From Odoribacter sp. (GTDB taxonomy: Bacteria > Bacteroidota > Bacteroidia > Bacteroidales > Prolixibacteraceae): a DNA stretch of 64,000 nucleotides. Both the position numbers and the translations under genes were made by a program. Shown here piece after piece: positions 1 through 9,133 of the stretch. Position 1 is the stretch's first letter. The number at the start of each line of letters is the position of its first letter. The notes below the pieces were generated by a model. That model was not told where the DNA came from. It was given only the letters and a program-made list of their open reading frames with translations, and ran no database searches. The DNA lies in the NCBI GenBank assembly GCA_013824715.1, contig PNOH01000002.1, positions 124,001 to 188,000 of the forward strand, given 5' to 3'.

Positions 1-337
1 TATGCTTTTAACCGGCGATGTTGATGTGATTGGTATTGATGAAGCGCAGTTTTTTGATCATGGACTGATTGATGTCAGCATCACGCTTGCCAACATGGGC
101 ATTCGGGTAATTATTGCCGGCCTGGACATGGATTTTAAAGGAAAACCTTTTGGCCCGATTCCGGGACTGATGGCCGTTGCCGACCATATCACCAAAGTTC
201 ACGCCATTTGCATGAGATGTGGCGATGTCGCCCAGTTCTCGTACCGTTTTTCGAAAGCCGATAAATTGGTGCTGCTGGGCGAAAAAGATGAATACGAACC
301 TTTGTGCCGTTCCTGTTATACTAAAGCTATCCGGTAA
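1..337 (+). CDS. tdk: Thymidine kinase, C-terminal part (cut by window start)
   Basis: Type II thymidine kinase, which phosphorylates thymidine with ATP in the pyrimidine salvage pathway. The visible 111 residues contain the DEAQFF signature (Walker B-like segment with the catalytic Glu) and two zinc-binding Cys pairs, CMRC and CRSC, of the C-terminal lasso domain. The reading frame is open to the left edge, so the P-loop and the true start lie outside the window; the first ATG at position 2 is internal. The stop codon overlaps the ATG of the next gene by one base (TAATG), which suggests translational coupling with murF-alr. The assignment is secure; only the missing N-terminus limits it. Confidence 0.95.
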   Translation, partial: MLLTGDVDVIGIDEAQFFDHGLIDVSITLANMGIRVIIAGLDMDFKGKPFGPIPGLMAVADHITKVHAICMRCGDVAQFSYRFSKADKLVLLGEKDEYEPLCRSCYTKAIR

Positions 338-2817
338 TGCCCATTCTTTCAGTTGGTCAGATCTCAAAAGTTTTAAACGGGGAATTGCATTCTTCCGATA
401 TTGGTCCGGAATGGCTGATTTCTTCCATAGCAAATGATAGCCGTACTATTTTTGATCCGGAATCGAGCCTCTTTTTTGCCCTGAAAAGTGATCGGAATAA
501 CGGTCACCGGTATGTGGCCGATTTAGTTCACATGGGAGTCCGTGCCTTTGTTGTATCTGATTTTTCTAAAGAATTTGGCAAGTTTGATTATTGCAGTTTC
601 ATTGTTGTACCCGATACCCTAAAAGCCTTGCAGGAACTGGCAGCCTGGCACCGGTCCCAGTTCAATATTCCGGTATTGGGAATTACCGGTAGCAACGGGA
701 AAACCATAGTAAAAGAGTGGTTGTTCGAATTGTTGAGAGATCGGGCTGTAATCCGCAGTCCGAAAAGTTATAACTCGCAGGTAGGAGTTCCGCTTTCAGT
801 CTGGAACCTGAGCGCTGATTACGAGTTAGCTATTTTTGAAGCCGGAATTTCGAAGCCAGGTGAAATGCACAATTTACAGGAGATTATCTGTCCAACTGTT
901 GGCATCCTTACGAATATTGGAGAAGCCCATCAGGAAAATTTTACCACGAAACAACAAAAGCTGGAAGAAAAACTCAAACTGTTTGAATCGAGCCATACAT
1001 TAATATACTGCAGGGATCAGGAATTGGTACATTCCTACATCCAAAACGGAGGAGTAAATTCCCGGATAAAACTTTACGCATGGTCGTTTACCAAAGAAAC
1101 ATCTGATTTGTTTTTCAGAAAAAAAGAACTGAACGGAACAGTTGAAATCGCTACAGAATTTGAAGGAAAGAAATTCCGGATTGAATTGCCATTTCAGGAC
1201 GAGTCAAGTCTCGAAAATGCAGGTCATTGTCTGGCTTTGATCCTGTCGCAGCATTATGCCGAACCTTCGGTAATGAAATTGTTCGCCAGTTTGCAACCGG
1301 TTGCCATGCGTTTGGAAATGAAGGAAGGGGTAAATAATTGTCTTTTAATCAACGATTATTATAACTCTGATATTAACTCGCTGCAGATAGCGCTGGCATT
1401 TTTAAATAATCATGCCAGAAAGCCATATTTGCAGAAAACCGTGATTCTGTCAGATATTCAGCAGGCTGGTATTCCTGACGAGCAATTGTATCAGGAGGTA
1501 GCCAGGTTACTTCAGTTGAATAAAACGAACCGTTTGATTGGCATTGGGACGAAAATTAAAAAGTATGCGTATCTGTTTGAGCGGCCTTCAGAGTTTTTCG
1601 AATCAACTGAATTATTTCTGGAATCATTTCAATCTGCAAACTTCCGCCTGGAATGTATCCTGCTTAAAGGTGCGCGTGATTTTCATTTTGAACTGATTTC
1701 TTCTGTTCTGCAAAAAAAATATCATCAAACTGTTCTGGAGATTGATTTGAATGCCCTGGTTGGGAACCTGAATTTTTTCCGGTCTGCTATTCGTCCTGAA
1801 ACCCGTATTATGGTAATGGTTAAGGCTTTTTCGTATGGAAGCGGAATGTCTGAAATTGCCCGTATCCTTCAATTTCATAAAGTTGATTATCTGGCCGTAG
1901 CCGTGGCCGACGAAGGCATTGAGCTTCGTCAGGCTGGAATTGATTTACCTATTGTGGTGATGAATCCTGAGGAGCATAGTTTTGAAAGTATGATCGAGTT
2001 CAGGCTTGAACCTAATGTTTATTCGGAAGAAATTTTCGATTCGTTCCGGAAAGTACTGCAACAACATGCCGTTGTTCGTTATCCTGTTCATTTGAAGTTC
2101 GATACCGGGATGAATAGACTGGGTTTTGATTCGGCCGGGAAAGTTGAGCGACTTGCCAGAAAATTGCAGGTGCAGGAGGAAATAGTGGTCCGGTCGGTAT
2201 TCTCTCATCTGGTTGGGGCTGATGAACCGGTTCATGATGAATTTACTATGGGCCAGGTTGAACAATTCCTTCAACTATCTTCAATAATTACTAAAAAATT
2301 ACCTTATAAAATCTTCCGTCATATATTGAATTCTGCCGGAATTGAACGTTTTCCCCAGTATCAGTTCGAAATGGTGCGTTTAGGAATTGGGCTGTATGGT
2401 GTAAGCGCCTGCGGTAATAACCAAATCAGGAGCATCAGCCGGTTGAAAACCTGTATCTCGCAGATTCGCCTGATTTGTGCCGGACAGACTGTTGGTTACG
2501 GACGCAAAGGCGTGGTAACCCGCGATGCCGAAATTGCCGTTTTGCCTATTGGTTATGCGGATGGTTACGATCGTCGTTTAAGTAATGGCGTCGGTAAAGT
2601 TTATATAAAAGGACAGCTTGTTCCAATTATAGGCAACATTTGTATGGACATGTGCATGATTGACGTAACTGGTTTGCAGTCTTCGGTCGGTGATGAAGTT
2701 GAACTGATGGGCGAACACATTTTGGTAGGCAATATGGCAGAAACAATCGGAACTATACCCTACGAAATACTCACCGGAATTTCGCAAAGGGTGAAACGGG
2801 TTTACCTTCAGGAGTAA
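337..2817 (+). CDS. Bifunctional MurF ligase / alanine racemase
   Basis: An 826-residue fusion. The N-terminal half (about 1-455) is MurF, which adds D-Ala-D-Ala to UDP-MurNAc-tripeptide; its ATP-binding P-loop GITGSNGKT is at residues 115-123. The C-terminal half (from about 468) is alanine racemase, which makes D-Ala from L-Ala; it begins IDLNAL and carries the PLP-binding lysine K496 in VKAFSYG. The fusion joins the enzyme that supplies D-Ala to the ligase that uses the dipeptide, in cytoplasmic peptidoglycan precursor synthesis. Such MurF-Alr fusions are known in Bacteroidota. D-Ala-D-Ala ligase is not in this window. The start overlaps the tdk stop by one base. Confidence 0.95.
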   Translation: MPILSVGQISKVLNGELHSSDIGPEWLISSIANDSRTIFDPESSLFFALKSDRNNGHRYVADLVHMGVRAFVVSDFSKEFGKFDYCSFIVVPDTLKALQELAAWHRSQFNIPVLGITGSNGKTIVKEWLFELLRDRAVIRSPKSYNSQVGVPLSVWNLSADYELAIFEAGISKPGEMHNLQEIICPTVGILTNIGEAHQENFTTKQQKLEEKLKLFESSHTLIYCRDQELVHSYIQNGGVNSRIKLYAWSFTKETSDLFFRKKELNGTVEIATEFEGKKFRIELPFQDESSLENAGHCLALILSQHYAEPSVMKLFASLQPVAMRLEMKEGVNNCLLINDYYNSDINSLQIALAFLNNHARKPYLQKTVILSDIQQAGIPDEQLYQEVARLLQLNKTNRLIGIGTKIKKYAYLFERPSEFFESTELFLESFQSANFRLECILLKGARDFHFELISSVLQKKYHQTVLEIDLNALVGNLNFFRSAIRPETRIMVMVKAFSYGSGMSEIARILQFHKVDYLAVAVADEGIELRQAGIDLPIVVMNPEEHSFESMIEFRLEPNVYSEEIFDSFRKVLQQHAVVRYPVHLKFDTGMNRLGFDSAGKVERLARKLQVQEEIVVRSVFSHLVGADEPVHDEFTMGQVEQFLQLSSIITKKLPYKIFRHILNSAGIERFPQYQFEMVRLGIGLYGVSACGNNQIRSISRLKTCISQIRLICAGQTVGYGRKGVVTRDAEIAVLPIGYADGYDRRLSNGVGKVYIKGQLVPIIGNICMDMCMIDVTGLQSSVGDEVELMGEHILVGNMAETIGTIPYEILTGISQRVKRVYLQE

Positions 2818-3001
2818 AAGTGTTCAGTGTTCAGTCGCAGTGATCAGTTAGATGTGTAGTTACGGGTTGCGGGTTGCGCGATGTCCATTGTCTATGCCTA
2901 AATAACGGTGACCGAAACTCAAGAGTGCAGGTAGCAAATCGGCACTAGTGATTGCGAAATTTGGTTATATCCGGAAGAACCAAATTGAGACGATTATTTA
3001 T

Positions 3002-3009
3002 TACTTTTG
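3002..3009 (+). promoter_or_regulatory. Bacteroidota -7 box before the VapBC-type pair
   Basis: TACTTTTG matches the Bacteroidota -7 consensus TAnnTTTG and lies 17 bases before the antitoxin ATG at 3027. A TTG at 2985-2987 is rather close (14-base spacer) for a -33 element, so only the -7 box is convincing. Confidence 0.45.
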
Positions 3010-3026
3010 TAAAAAATCAGACTACT

Positions 3027-3266
3027 ATGTTGACATTAAACACTATACTTAAAGAGATGAAAGATGTTCCGGTTAGCCGCCTTGAAGAACTTTATCAGCT
3101 CGTTCATTCGATGACTTCATCAACGAAACAGAAAGAAAGCTTACGAAAAAAAATCCTTTCTTTTGGCGGGGCTTTTAGCGATATGAGTAACGAGGACTAT
3201 TCAGACTTTCTCGGTCAAACACAAAAAGCAAGGACAAACCTTTTTGACCGTAAGATTGAGCTATGA
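3027..3266 (+). CDS. Putative antitoxin of a PIN-domain toxin
   Basis: A 79-residue protein beginning MLTLNTILKEMKDVPVSR. This start is preferred over the upstream ATG at 2952 because it follows the -7 box by a short leader and gives a compact antitoxin-sized product. I do not recognise a named DNA-binding fold; the central part is charged and probably helical, and the C-terminus (FDRKIEL) would be the toxin-binding part by analogy with other antitoxins. The last four bases overlap the start of the PIN-domain toxin gene, the usual arrangement of type II toxin-antitoxin pairs. The function is inferred from the partner gene, not from the sequence itself. Confidence 0.65.
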   Translation: MLTLNTILKEMKDVPVSRLEELYQLVHSMTSSTKQKESLRKKILSFGGAFSDMSNEDYSDFLGQTQKARTNLFDRKIEL

Positions 3267-3667
3267 AACCATCTATGCTGGATACCGATATTCTTTCGGA
3301 ATTTTTGCGTGGCAACCCAAAGGTTATTGCCAAAGTTGATGAACACTTGAAGGAGTATGGTTTTATAAGCTTAAGTATTATTACTTACTACGAAATTCTT
3401 AATGGACTTTTATATAAAGACGCAAGAAAGCAACTGTCAAAGTTTGAAGGATTTGTAGAATTAAATAAGGTCATTCCACTTTCATTGCGGATGGCAAAAA
3501 CCGCAGCATTATTACAGGCGGATCTACGGAAAAAAGGAAGTGAAATAGGGCACACTGATACGTTGATTGCCGGCATCGCAATTACAAGTGAACTTCAGCT
3601 AATAACCAACAATACAAATCACTTCGAGCGAATCAAAGGACTTGAAATTGAAAACTGGACCAAATAA
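3263..3667 (+). CDS. VapC-type PIN-domain ribonuclease toxin
   Basis: A 134-residue PIN-domain protein, the usual VapC size. The acidic residues expected to hold the catalytic metal are visible: D7 and D9 in MLDTDIL, E44 in TYYEIL and D99 in GHTDTLIAG. The fourth position falls in the segment ITNNTNHF, around N116-N117. VapC toxins are RNases that usually cleave tRNA or rRNA, and they are held inactive by the co-expressed antitoxin, here the overlapping upstream gene. Nothing looks broken, so the module is probably intact. The RNA target cannot be predicted. Confidence 0.87.
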   Translation: MKPSMLDTDILSEFLRGNPKVIAKVDEHLKEYGFISLSIITYYEILNGLLYKDARKQLSKFEGFVELNKVIPLSLRMAKTAALLQADLRKKGSEIGHTDTLIAGIAITSELQLITNNTNHFERIKGLEIENWTK

Positions 3668-3715
3668 TTTCGACTTAATTTTCGGAACTTGGAATTTGAA
3701 ACCTGGAACTTGAAA

Positions 3716-4417
3716 TTATCCCAGTTTGCTGATTTTCTCCAACCGGTGAAAGTCGAGAATACGGATTTTGCGGCCATCAATGGCAATTACTTTTTCGGCT
3801 GCAAATGTAGAAAGCGTACGGATGGCATTTGAAGTGGTCATGTTCGAAAGGTTAGAAATATCTTCTCTGGAGAGATAGACTTTCATGGTTGCCCCATCGT
3901 TTTCACAACCATATTTTTCTTTCAGGAGCAAAAGCGATTCGGCCAGGCGCCCGCGGATATGTTTTTGGGTAAGCGTAACCGTACGCATATTCGAGAACCC
4001 GAGTTCCCGGGCTAATTTCTGAATAAGCCGAAGTGAAAAGTTGGGGTTCTTTAGCAACTTCGTGTGTAAGTAATCAGAAGAAATTGATCCAACAGTCGAA
4101 TCTTCAAGTGCAATGGCTGTACCAATGTGAAGTTCCCCTGCCAATAAAGCCCGGTATCCTATCAATCCGAGAGGTTTTGTCATGCGGATGATCTGCTCAC
4201 GTCCGCCCCATCCTTCTTTGTAAATAATGACTTTCCCATCGAACAGGAACAAAAAACTACTCGGTTTTTCGCCCTCCTTGAAAATGAATTCATTCTTTTT
4301 GTAATAGGATAAATTAAGGTGGTTATGCAAATCTTCTTTTTCTTCAGGGGTAAGGGTACTGAAAATCGATTTAGGATTTTCAAAAACTTCTTTCATTCCC
4401 ATTTCATGGCTTGGCAT
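3716..4417 (-). CDS. Crp/Fnr-family transcriptional regulator
   Basis: A 233-residue regulator. Residues about 20-135 form a cyclic-nucleotide-binding-type beta roll (FKEGEKPSSFLFLFDGKVIIYKE is typical in its order). Residues about 150-225 form a Crp-type winged helix, with helix-turn-helix LSREDISNLSNMTTSNAIRT. No Fnr-type N-terminal Cys cluster is present, so it is unlikely to be an oxygen-sensing iron-sulfur Fnr; the ligand is unknown. It is transcribed away from the toxin-antitoxin pair and stands alone. The targets are unknown. Confidence 0.88.
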   Translation of the reverse strand: MPSHEMGMKEVFENPKSIFSTLTPEEKEDLHNHLNLSYYKKNEFIFKEGEKPSSFLFLFDGKVIIYKEGWGGREQIIRMTKPLGLIGYRALLAGELHIGTAIALEDSTVGSISSDYLHTKLLKNPNFSLRLIQKLARELGFSNMRTVTLTQKHIRGRLAESLLLLKEKYGCENDGATMKVYLSREDISNLSNMTTSNAIRTLSTFAAEKVIAIDGRKIRILDFHRLEKISKLG

Positions 4418-4551
4418 AGAAATAAATTTACATGTTCTGCAGCATCAAAGTTAAGTAATTTTGCCAATAATGAAAATTTGGACTGTTTATTTTAAATTAT
4501 TACTGAGTCCTGACGAAATTAATTTTTTTTAGTGTTAATACCTTTCAAATA

Positions 4552-6195
4552 TCAGGAATACCTTGCAACTAAGGGCATCCGGCGACCAAATCCGAAGGCC
4601 TTGGAGCTGATTCGCAGAATAGGTGGAGCCTGAAAACGTTTGTACTCATTGTTGTTTACCATTCTGACGGTTCTCAGTACAGTATTTTCGGCAAATCCTT
4701 TTGCAATAATTTCAGAAGGAGAGAGATTCAGCTCGATGTAATCGAACAGAACCTGGTCAAGAATATCGTAATCGGGCAGCGAATCGGAGTCTTTCTGATC
4801 AGGTCTCAATTCGGCTGAAGGTGGTTTCAGAATCGTATTTTCAGGAATGATTTCATGATCGCGGTTGATCCATCGGGCCATTTTGAAGATGTCGGTTTTA
4901 TAAACATCGCCGAGTACCGACAGGCCACCGTTCATATCGCCATAAAGTGTTCCGTAACCAACAGCGCATTCGCTTTTATTGGTGGTATTGAGCAGGATGT
5001 TTCCAAATTTGTTCGAAATGGCCATCAGTAAAATTCCGCGGGCCCGCGCCTGAATGTTTTCTTCGGTAAGGTCGGCTGGCAAACCGGCAAACACCTCCGA
5101 AAGGCTCTGTTCAAAACTATCCACCATGGCCTGAATGGGGATAATTTCATACTGAACATTCAGATTTCTGGCCAGCATTAAAGCATCTTCCACGCTGTGA
5201 TCAGACGAGTAGCGCGAGGGCATCAGTAAAACGCGAACATTTTCTGCACCAAGCGCTTTAACGGCCAAAACAAGGACCAGGGCAGAATCAATTCCTCCGG
5301 ACAAACCCAGTGTTGCTTTTTTAAATCCCATTTTCCCGAAATAGTCGCGAATTCCTAAAATCAGGGCATCAAGTATTTTTTCAATGTAGCCGGTTTCGGG
5401 CTGAAGGGTTCCGGTAGGGCTTCCGGTATCAATAATCCTGAAATCTTCTTCAAAATACTTCAGCTCTTCCTGAATGGTACCGTTTTTATCGAGGTAGAAA
5501 GATCCCCCGTCGAAAATCAGTTCAGTTTGCGCACCCACCTGATTGACATATAAAATAGGAAGCTGGTATCTGATAGCATTTTTGACCAGGATATTTTTTC
5601 GCCAGTTTTCCTGATTATATGAAAATGGCGAGGCTGAAAGATTAATGACCAAATCAGGATTAAGGGCTGATAATTCTTTCAGTGGAGAAAGCTGGTAAAG
5701 CTTTTCGCGGCCAAATTCGTTTTGGGTTTCCTGCTCGTCCCAAAGATCTTCACAAATGGTGACCGCCAGTTTTTTGCCACCAAAATCAATGACCGAAAAT
5801 TTCTTGTTGGGTTCAAAATGACGGTATTCGTCAAAAATATCGTAAGTCGGTAGCAGCGATTTGTTGACTACATGCTGTATGGTTCCGTTGTTCATGAAAA
5901 AGGCCGAATTGAAAAGTTTTTTGCCCCTTGGTTCAGGGTTGATGCTTGGAGCGCCCACAATAGCTGCAATTCCTTTACAGTGAGAAGCTATCTCATGCAG
6001 GGTTTGGTTCGATTGCTCTATAAATTCTTTCCTTTCGAGCAAATCGTGCGGATAATATCCGGTCACCGATAATTCCGAAAAAACAACCAGATCAGCTCCT
6101 TCAGCTTTTGATTTACGAATACATTCAATGATTTTCGATGAATTCAGGGCAAAATTACCGATGTGATAGTTCAGTTGTGCTATGGCAATCTTCAT
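4552..6195 (-). CDS. nadE: Glutamine-dependent NAD+ synthetase
   Basis: A 547-residue enzyme for the last step of NAD+ synthesis: amidation of nicotinic acid adenine dinucleotide with ammonia from glutamine. The N-terminal nitrilase-like glutaminase domain (1-260) shows the catalytic triad E41 (FSELSVTG), K112 (NKSLLPTYDIFDE) and C148 (TICEDLWD). The C-terminal synthetase domain (from about 275) has the pyrophosphatase loop GLSGGIDSA at 297-305 and the NTTNKSE segment. Both domains are complete. The gene lies just upstream of a PorT-like barrel gene on the same strand and near gldB. Confidence 0.97.
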   Translation of the reverse strand: MKIAIAQLNYHIGNFALNSSKIIECIRKSKAEGADLVVFSELSVTGYYPHDLLERKEFIEQSNQTLHEIASHCKGIAAIVGAPSINPEPRGKKLFNSAFFMNNGTIQHVVNKSLLPTYDIFDEYRHFEPNKKFSVIDFGGKKLAVTICEDLWDEQETQNEFGREKLYQLSPLKELSALNPDLVINLSASPFSYNQENWRKNILVKNAIRYQLPILYVNQVGAQTELIFDGGSFYLDKNGTIQEELKYFEEDFRIIDTGSPTGTLQPETGYIEKILDALILGIRDYFGKMGFKKATLGLSGGIDSALVLVLAVKALGAENVRVLLMPSRYSSDHSVEDALMLARNLNVQYEIIPIQAMVDSFEQSLSEVFAGLPADLTEENIQARARGILLMAISNKFGNILLNTTNKSECAVGYGTLYGDMNGGLSVLGDVYKTDIFKMARWINRDHEIIPENTILKPPSAELRPDQKDSDSLPDYDILDQVLFDYIELNLSPSEIIAKGFAENTVLRTVRMVNNNEYKRFQAPPILRISSKAFGFGRRMPLVARYS

Positions 6196-6206
6196 GGTAG
6201 TTTTTC

Positions 6207-6869
6207 TTAAAAGATCAGTGCAATCCTGAGTTTGAGCGAATTGATAATGGTTTTATCGGTGAATGCATTGTTGGTGGTAATGTCAATCAGCCCGTTTTGA
6301 AAGATTAAACCTGTTGAAACAGAATTGCTGGTGCCCAAATCGAAATCGAATCCGATTCCAACATTCATCGCCAGGTTAAACAGGCCCATCTCGTCATTAA
6401 TGTTCGCTTTTTTAAATGTTCCATCGTTGCTGTCGCCTTTCGATCCGATATTTACCATGCCTGAAAAGCCAAGCTGGCCCCAGTAACTCGATCGGCGAAA
6501 CTGATCTGTTTTCAGTTTAATAGTTATTGGTAGTTCAATATAGCGCAGGAGGTACTTGATTCTACTCATTGCGGGCAAAGTGACACCGGCGAATTGAAAA
6601 TCTGAATTGCCACGGTACGCTATCTCTCCGCCAGTGTTCGTGATCAGTAATCCGGTTAGCAAAGAATATCGTTCGTCTTCAGCAAAATAGAAATCAGCAT
6701 TCAGCCCAAAGTCGTAACCAAGTATTGATTTTTCGCGGCCGGCAGATGAATTGTTGGTAGTCATCCAATTTACTGTCGGGCTGCCTGTAAATGATAGGCG
6801 GATGTGCTTTTGGCCAAATCCGGCGAAAACTAAAGCAAGAAATAGAAAAGATAAAATAAATCGTTTCAT
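6207..6869 (-). CDS. PorT-like outer-membrane beta-barrel protein
   Basis: A 220-residue exported protein. The start is placed at MKRFILSFLFLALVFAGFGQ, a clean Sec signal peptide; the longer frame to 6980 would bury it behind 37 unlikely residues. The mature part alternates short beta strands, contains FAGVTLPAMSRIKYLLRYIELPI and ends with an aromatic-rich strand (LKLRIALIF), as expected for an eight-stranded barrel of the PorT / outer_membrane_beta-barrel type. PorT proteins take part in type IX secretion. The nearby gldB and the T9SS-sorted protein at 9890 fit that setting, but family members are diverse, so a T9SS role is inference. Confidence 0.68.
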   Translation of the reverse strand: MKRFILSFLFLALVFAGFGQKHIRLSFTGSPTVNWMTTNNSSAGREKSILGYDFGLNADFYFAEDERYSLLTGLLITNTGGEIAYRGNSDFQFAGVTLPAMSRIKYLLRYIELPITIKLKTDQFRRSSYWGQLGFSGMVNIGSKGDSNDGTFKKANINDEMGLFNLAMNVGIGFDFDLGTSNSVSTGLIFQNGLIDITTNNAFTDKTIINSLKLRIALIF

Positions 6870-7004
6870 CGTTTTTGTGTTTTGTTTGCCCGACGTATTA
6901 TTAACGCAAGAATCACTTAGTTTTGTCTTCTGCAAATCTCGAAATTTTAAATTTAAAATGACAATAAAAAAGCGCTTCATGCGTATTTACCAAAAATAAA
7001 ACGA

Positions 7005-8003
7005 ATGAAACAATTTTATTACTATTTATTCCTGATGATGATCTTGTTTGCCTGTACCCGCAATCCACTGAAAGTAAATGTTTCGGATGTTCCGGTTGAT
7101 TTAAAAATAAAACATCTGGATGTTGATTTATTGAAATTGAAGCAGGATCAGATTCAAACTGCTATCCCTGAATTGAAAAGGTCTTTCACCGAATTCTTTG
7201 ATATTTTCACTTACCGGATGATTTCGATTGGTGGTGCAGATCAGGAAAAATTTCAGGAGTTACTTTATTCGTTTGTTTCTGATACGCTGATCAGGGAACT
7301 TGAAGTAAAAGTCGCTGAAGAGATTGACACCGTTCGACTTCGGAAAGAATTGGAAACCGCCTTCAAACATTACGTGTATTATTTCCCGCAAAAAGAAGTT
7401 CCGGTTATTTATACCTGCATCTCAGGATTTAACCAGTCGGTAGTAACTTCCGAAAATTTAATAGGCTTAAGCCTGGATAAATTTCTGGGCGCCGATAGTC
7501 CGTTTTACGAAAAGTTGGGTTTGGCTGAATATAAACGCAGAAATATGCACCCGGCAAAAATAGTTCCTGATGTCATGTATGCATGGGCAGTAACCGAATG
7601 GCCCAAACCAGACCGTTCGAATAACTTGCTTGGCCAGATGATCCAGGAAGGGAAAATGATGTATTTTGTTGATGCCATGTTACCCGAAATTCATGATTCG
7701 CTAAAAATTGGTTTTACCAAAAAAGAGCTCGATTTCTGCAGGAAGAATGAAGCTTCGATGTGGACCTATTTGGCCGAACATAAACAACTATTTTCAACCG
7801 ACCGGATGAGCATTAAACGGTATATGGACGATGGCCCCTTCTCAGCTTCATTTTCAAACGAATCGCCTGCCCGCACCGGAGTATGGTTGGGCTGGCAAAT
7901 TGTTCGTTCTTACATGAAACAACATCCCGGGACAAAACTGGCGGATTTAATGGATAATCAGGATTTTCAGGGAATTTTGAACCAGTCGGGGTATCAGCCA
8001 TAA
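7005..8003 (+). CDS. gldB: GldB-like gliding-motility lipoprotein
   Basis: A 332-residue lipoprotein with the signal MKQFYYYLFLMMILFACTRN, in which the lipobox Cys follows LFA. The body matches GldB: a helix-rich envelope protein with the segments LIGLSLDKFLGADSPFYEKLG and NLLGQMIQEGKMMYFVDAMLP (given here by their order). GldB was found through gliding motility in Flavobacterium but also occurs in non-gliding Bacteroidota. It is divergent from the nadE/PorT-like pair. GldC, which often sits beside GldB, is not found downstream; instead there is a 416-base gap with a strong hairpin. Confidence 0.85.
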   Translation: MKQFYYYLFLMMILFACTRNPLKVNVSDVPVDLKIKHLDVDLLKLKQDQIQTAIPELKRSFTEFFDIFTYRMISIGGADQEKFQELLYSFVSDTLIRELEVKVAEEIDTVRLRKELETAFKHYVYYFPQKEVPVIYTCISGFNQSVVTSENLIGLSLDKFLGADSPFYEKLGLAEYKRRNMHPAKIVPDVMYAWAVTEWPKPDRSNNLLGQMIQEGKMMYFVDAMLPEIHDSLKIGFTKKELDFCRKNEASMWTYLAEHKQLFSTDRMSIKRYMDDGPFSASFSNESPARTGVWLGWQIVRSYMKQHPGTKLADLMDNQDFQGILNQSGYQP

Positions 8004-8042
8004 GAGTTGCGAGTTTCAATTTGAATTTCAGAATTGATGGTT

Positions 8043-8097
8043 AAACTGCATTGCCTCTTGTTTGAGCGTTAGCGAAAAACAAGAGGCAATGCAGTTT
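8043..8097. repeat. Perfect 21-bp inverted repeat, 13-nt loop
   Basis: Arms at 8043-8063 and 8077-8097 are exact reverse complements (core TTGCCTCTTG / CAAGAGGCAA) with the loop GAGCGTTAGCGAA. It starts 40 bases after the gldB stop. The stem could end transcription from both sides, but no T-run follows, so it may equally be a repeat element or an RNA-stabilising hairpin. Confidence 0.8.
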
Positions 8098-8146
8098 TGC
8101 TTTTGTAACTCCGATTCACTAGACGATTGGCTTGAGGCATTTCATG

Positions 8147-8180
8147 GGTTCCATCCCTTCCCAAAGGATGGAATCCCTAT
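8147..8180. repeat. GGATGGAATCCC hairpin, left flank of cassette
   Basis: GGGTTCCATCC pairs with GGATGGAATCCC with one bulged base. A related hairpin in the same orientation, followed by similar bases (CTATxTG), lies at 11224-11255 beyond the three-gene cassette. Confidence 0.55.
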
Positions 8181-8419
8181 GTGCACTGTCGTGGCTACAT
8201 CAAAGTCAATAACGGCCCGTAAAATTATTTATGTTGTCAAACATCTAAAACAGGAGCAACCTTTTGGTCGTTTTCGGAATCTATAAATATATGTTTATTT
8301 AACTGCCAATCACCCTAAAAACCAAAAACATGGAACGGACTCCACCGCCTGGATCGTTTTCTTCAAATCAGAGTAGAATATCAGAAATACAATTTGTCAA
8401 ATTTTAAACACTAAACACT

Positions 8420-9127
8420 ATGAAATTATTAATGATCTTAATTTTATTTGTTCCTATCATTACTTTTTCTCAAGTAGAAAGACCCAAATGGGATTATCCT
8501 GTGAAACCGGGGAGTGAAGAATGGAGGCAATTTAAATCAACCGATGATATGTATATTGCATGTCAAATACCCGATGATATATTAAGGCAACTTAATACAG
8601 AAGATTTAGTTCATATTTGTTTAAATTTTCCAGCTACCCCTCAGTTTCTTTTATTTAATACCCCGCAGGATTGTTTTATGGCATTTTATTCGAATTTCAA
8701 TGGAATTCGCGAGCTATTTAATCGTAAGGATATGGGATATTACTTAATAAACAGATATACCAAAATGTCTATGTCTGATTTCAATCCACTATGGCCTTTG
8801 CATGAACAAGGCAAATATATCTCTCAATACAAATTTATAGAGGCAATATTGGCTCAATCACAGGTAATAAAATCCCTCAATTCAGAAGAACGAAAATCTT
8901 TAATGAAAGAAGTAATTCGCAAAATCGATGAAAAGCTTGTTAAAAGGGACTTGTTTAGTGGCAATAATATCCAAATAAACTTATGGGTAATGGCAAAAAT
9001 ATTATCTTATGAAAATAAATTATATATCCCCAATATGAATATTAAAGACGTGCAAACATTTTTAGATTCCGGTATGCCAGTAGATGTGGATGTAAATTCT
9101 ATTTATGAACTGGCAAAAAAAATGTAA
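8420..9127 (+). CDS. Exported protein of unknown function, paralogue of next gene
   Basis: A 235-residue protein with the Sec signal MKLLMILILFVPIITFSQ and no lipobox. I recognise no named family. It is clearly related to the next gene: both have YPVxPGxxEWR, then STDxxY, an IP or LP motif, a Phe-rich segment and a (E)LF(N/S)RK(D/N) segment around residues 25-115. The C-terminal half is helical and charged. Codon use is noticeably AT-richer than in gldB or the GH16 gene, which fits a recently acquired cassette. Seven bases separate it from the next gene, so co-transcription is likely. An accessory or protective role toward the T9SS protein downstream is possible but unproven. Confidence 0.75.
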   Translation: MKLLMILILFVPIITFSQVERPKWDYPVKPGSEEWRQFKSTDDMYIACQIPDDILRQLNTEDLVHICLNFPATPQFLLFNTPQDCFMAFYSNFNGIRELFNRKDMGYYLINRYTKMSMSDFNPLWPLHEQGKYISQYKFIEAILAQSQVIKSLNSEERKSLMKEVIRKIDEKLVKRDLFSGNNIQINLWVMAKILSYENKLYIPNMNIKDVQTFLDSGMPVDVDVNSIYELAKKM

Positions 9128-9133
9128 TTAATT

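Larger units (their letters stand above)
8004..8419. other. Intergenic stretch with two hairpins, no convincing gene
   Basis: This stretch between gldB and the exported-protein cassette holds a perfect 21-bp inverted repeat (8043-8097) and a second hairpin (8147-8180). A 74-codon frame at 8062-8286 lies across both hairpins, resembles no family and has no signal or domain; I do not accept it as a gene. The last 130 bases are AT-rich and probably hold the promoter of the gene at 8420, but no clear -33/-7 pair is seen. Confidence 0.6.

Noticed and set aside
8062-8286. 74-codon open frame after gldB
   Set aside because: It spans one arm of the perfect inverted repeat and the second hairpin and shows no family resemblance.
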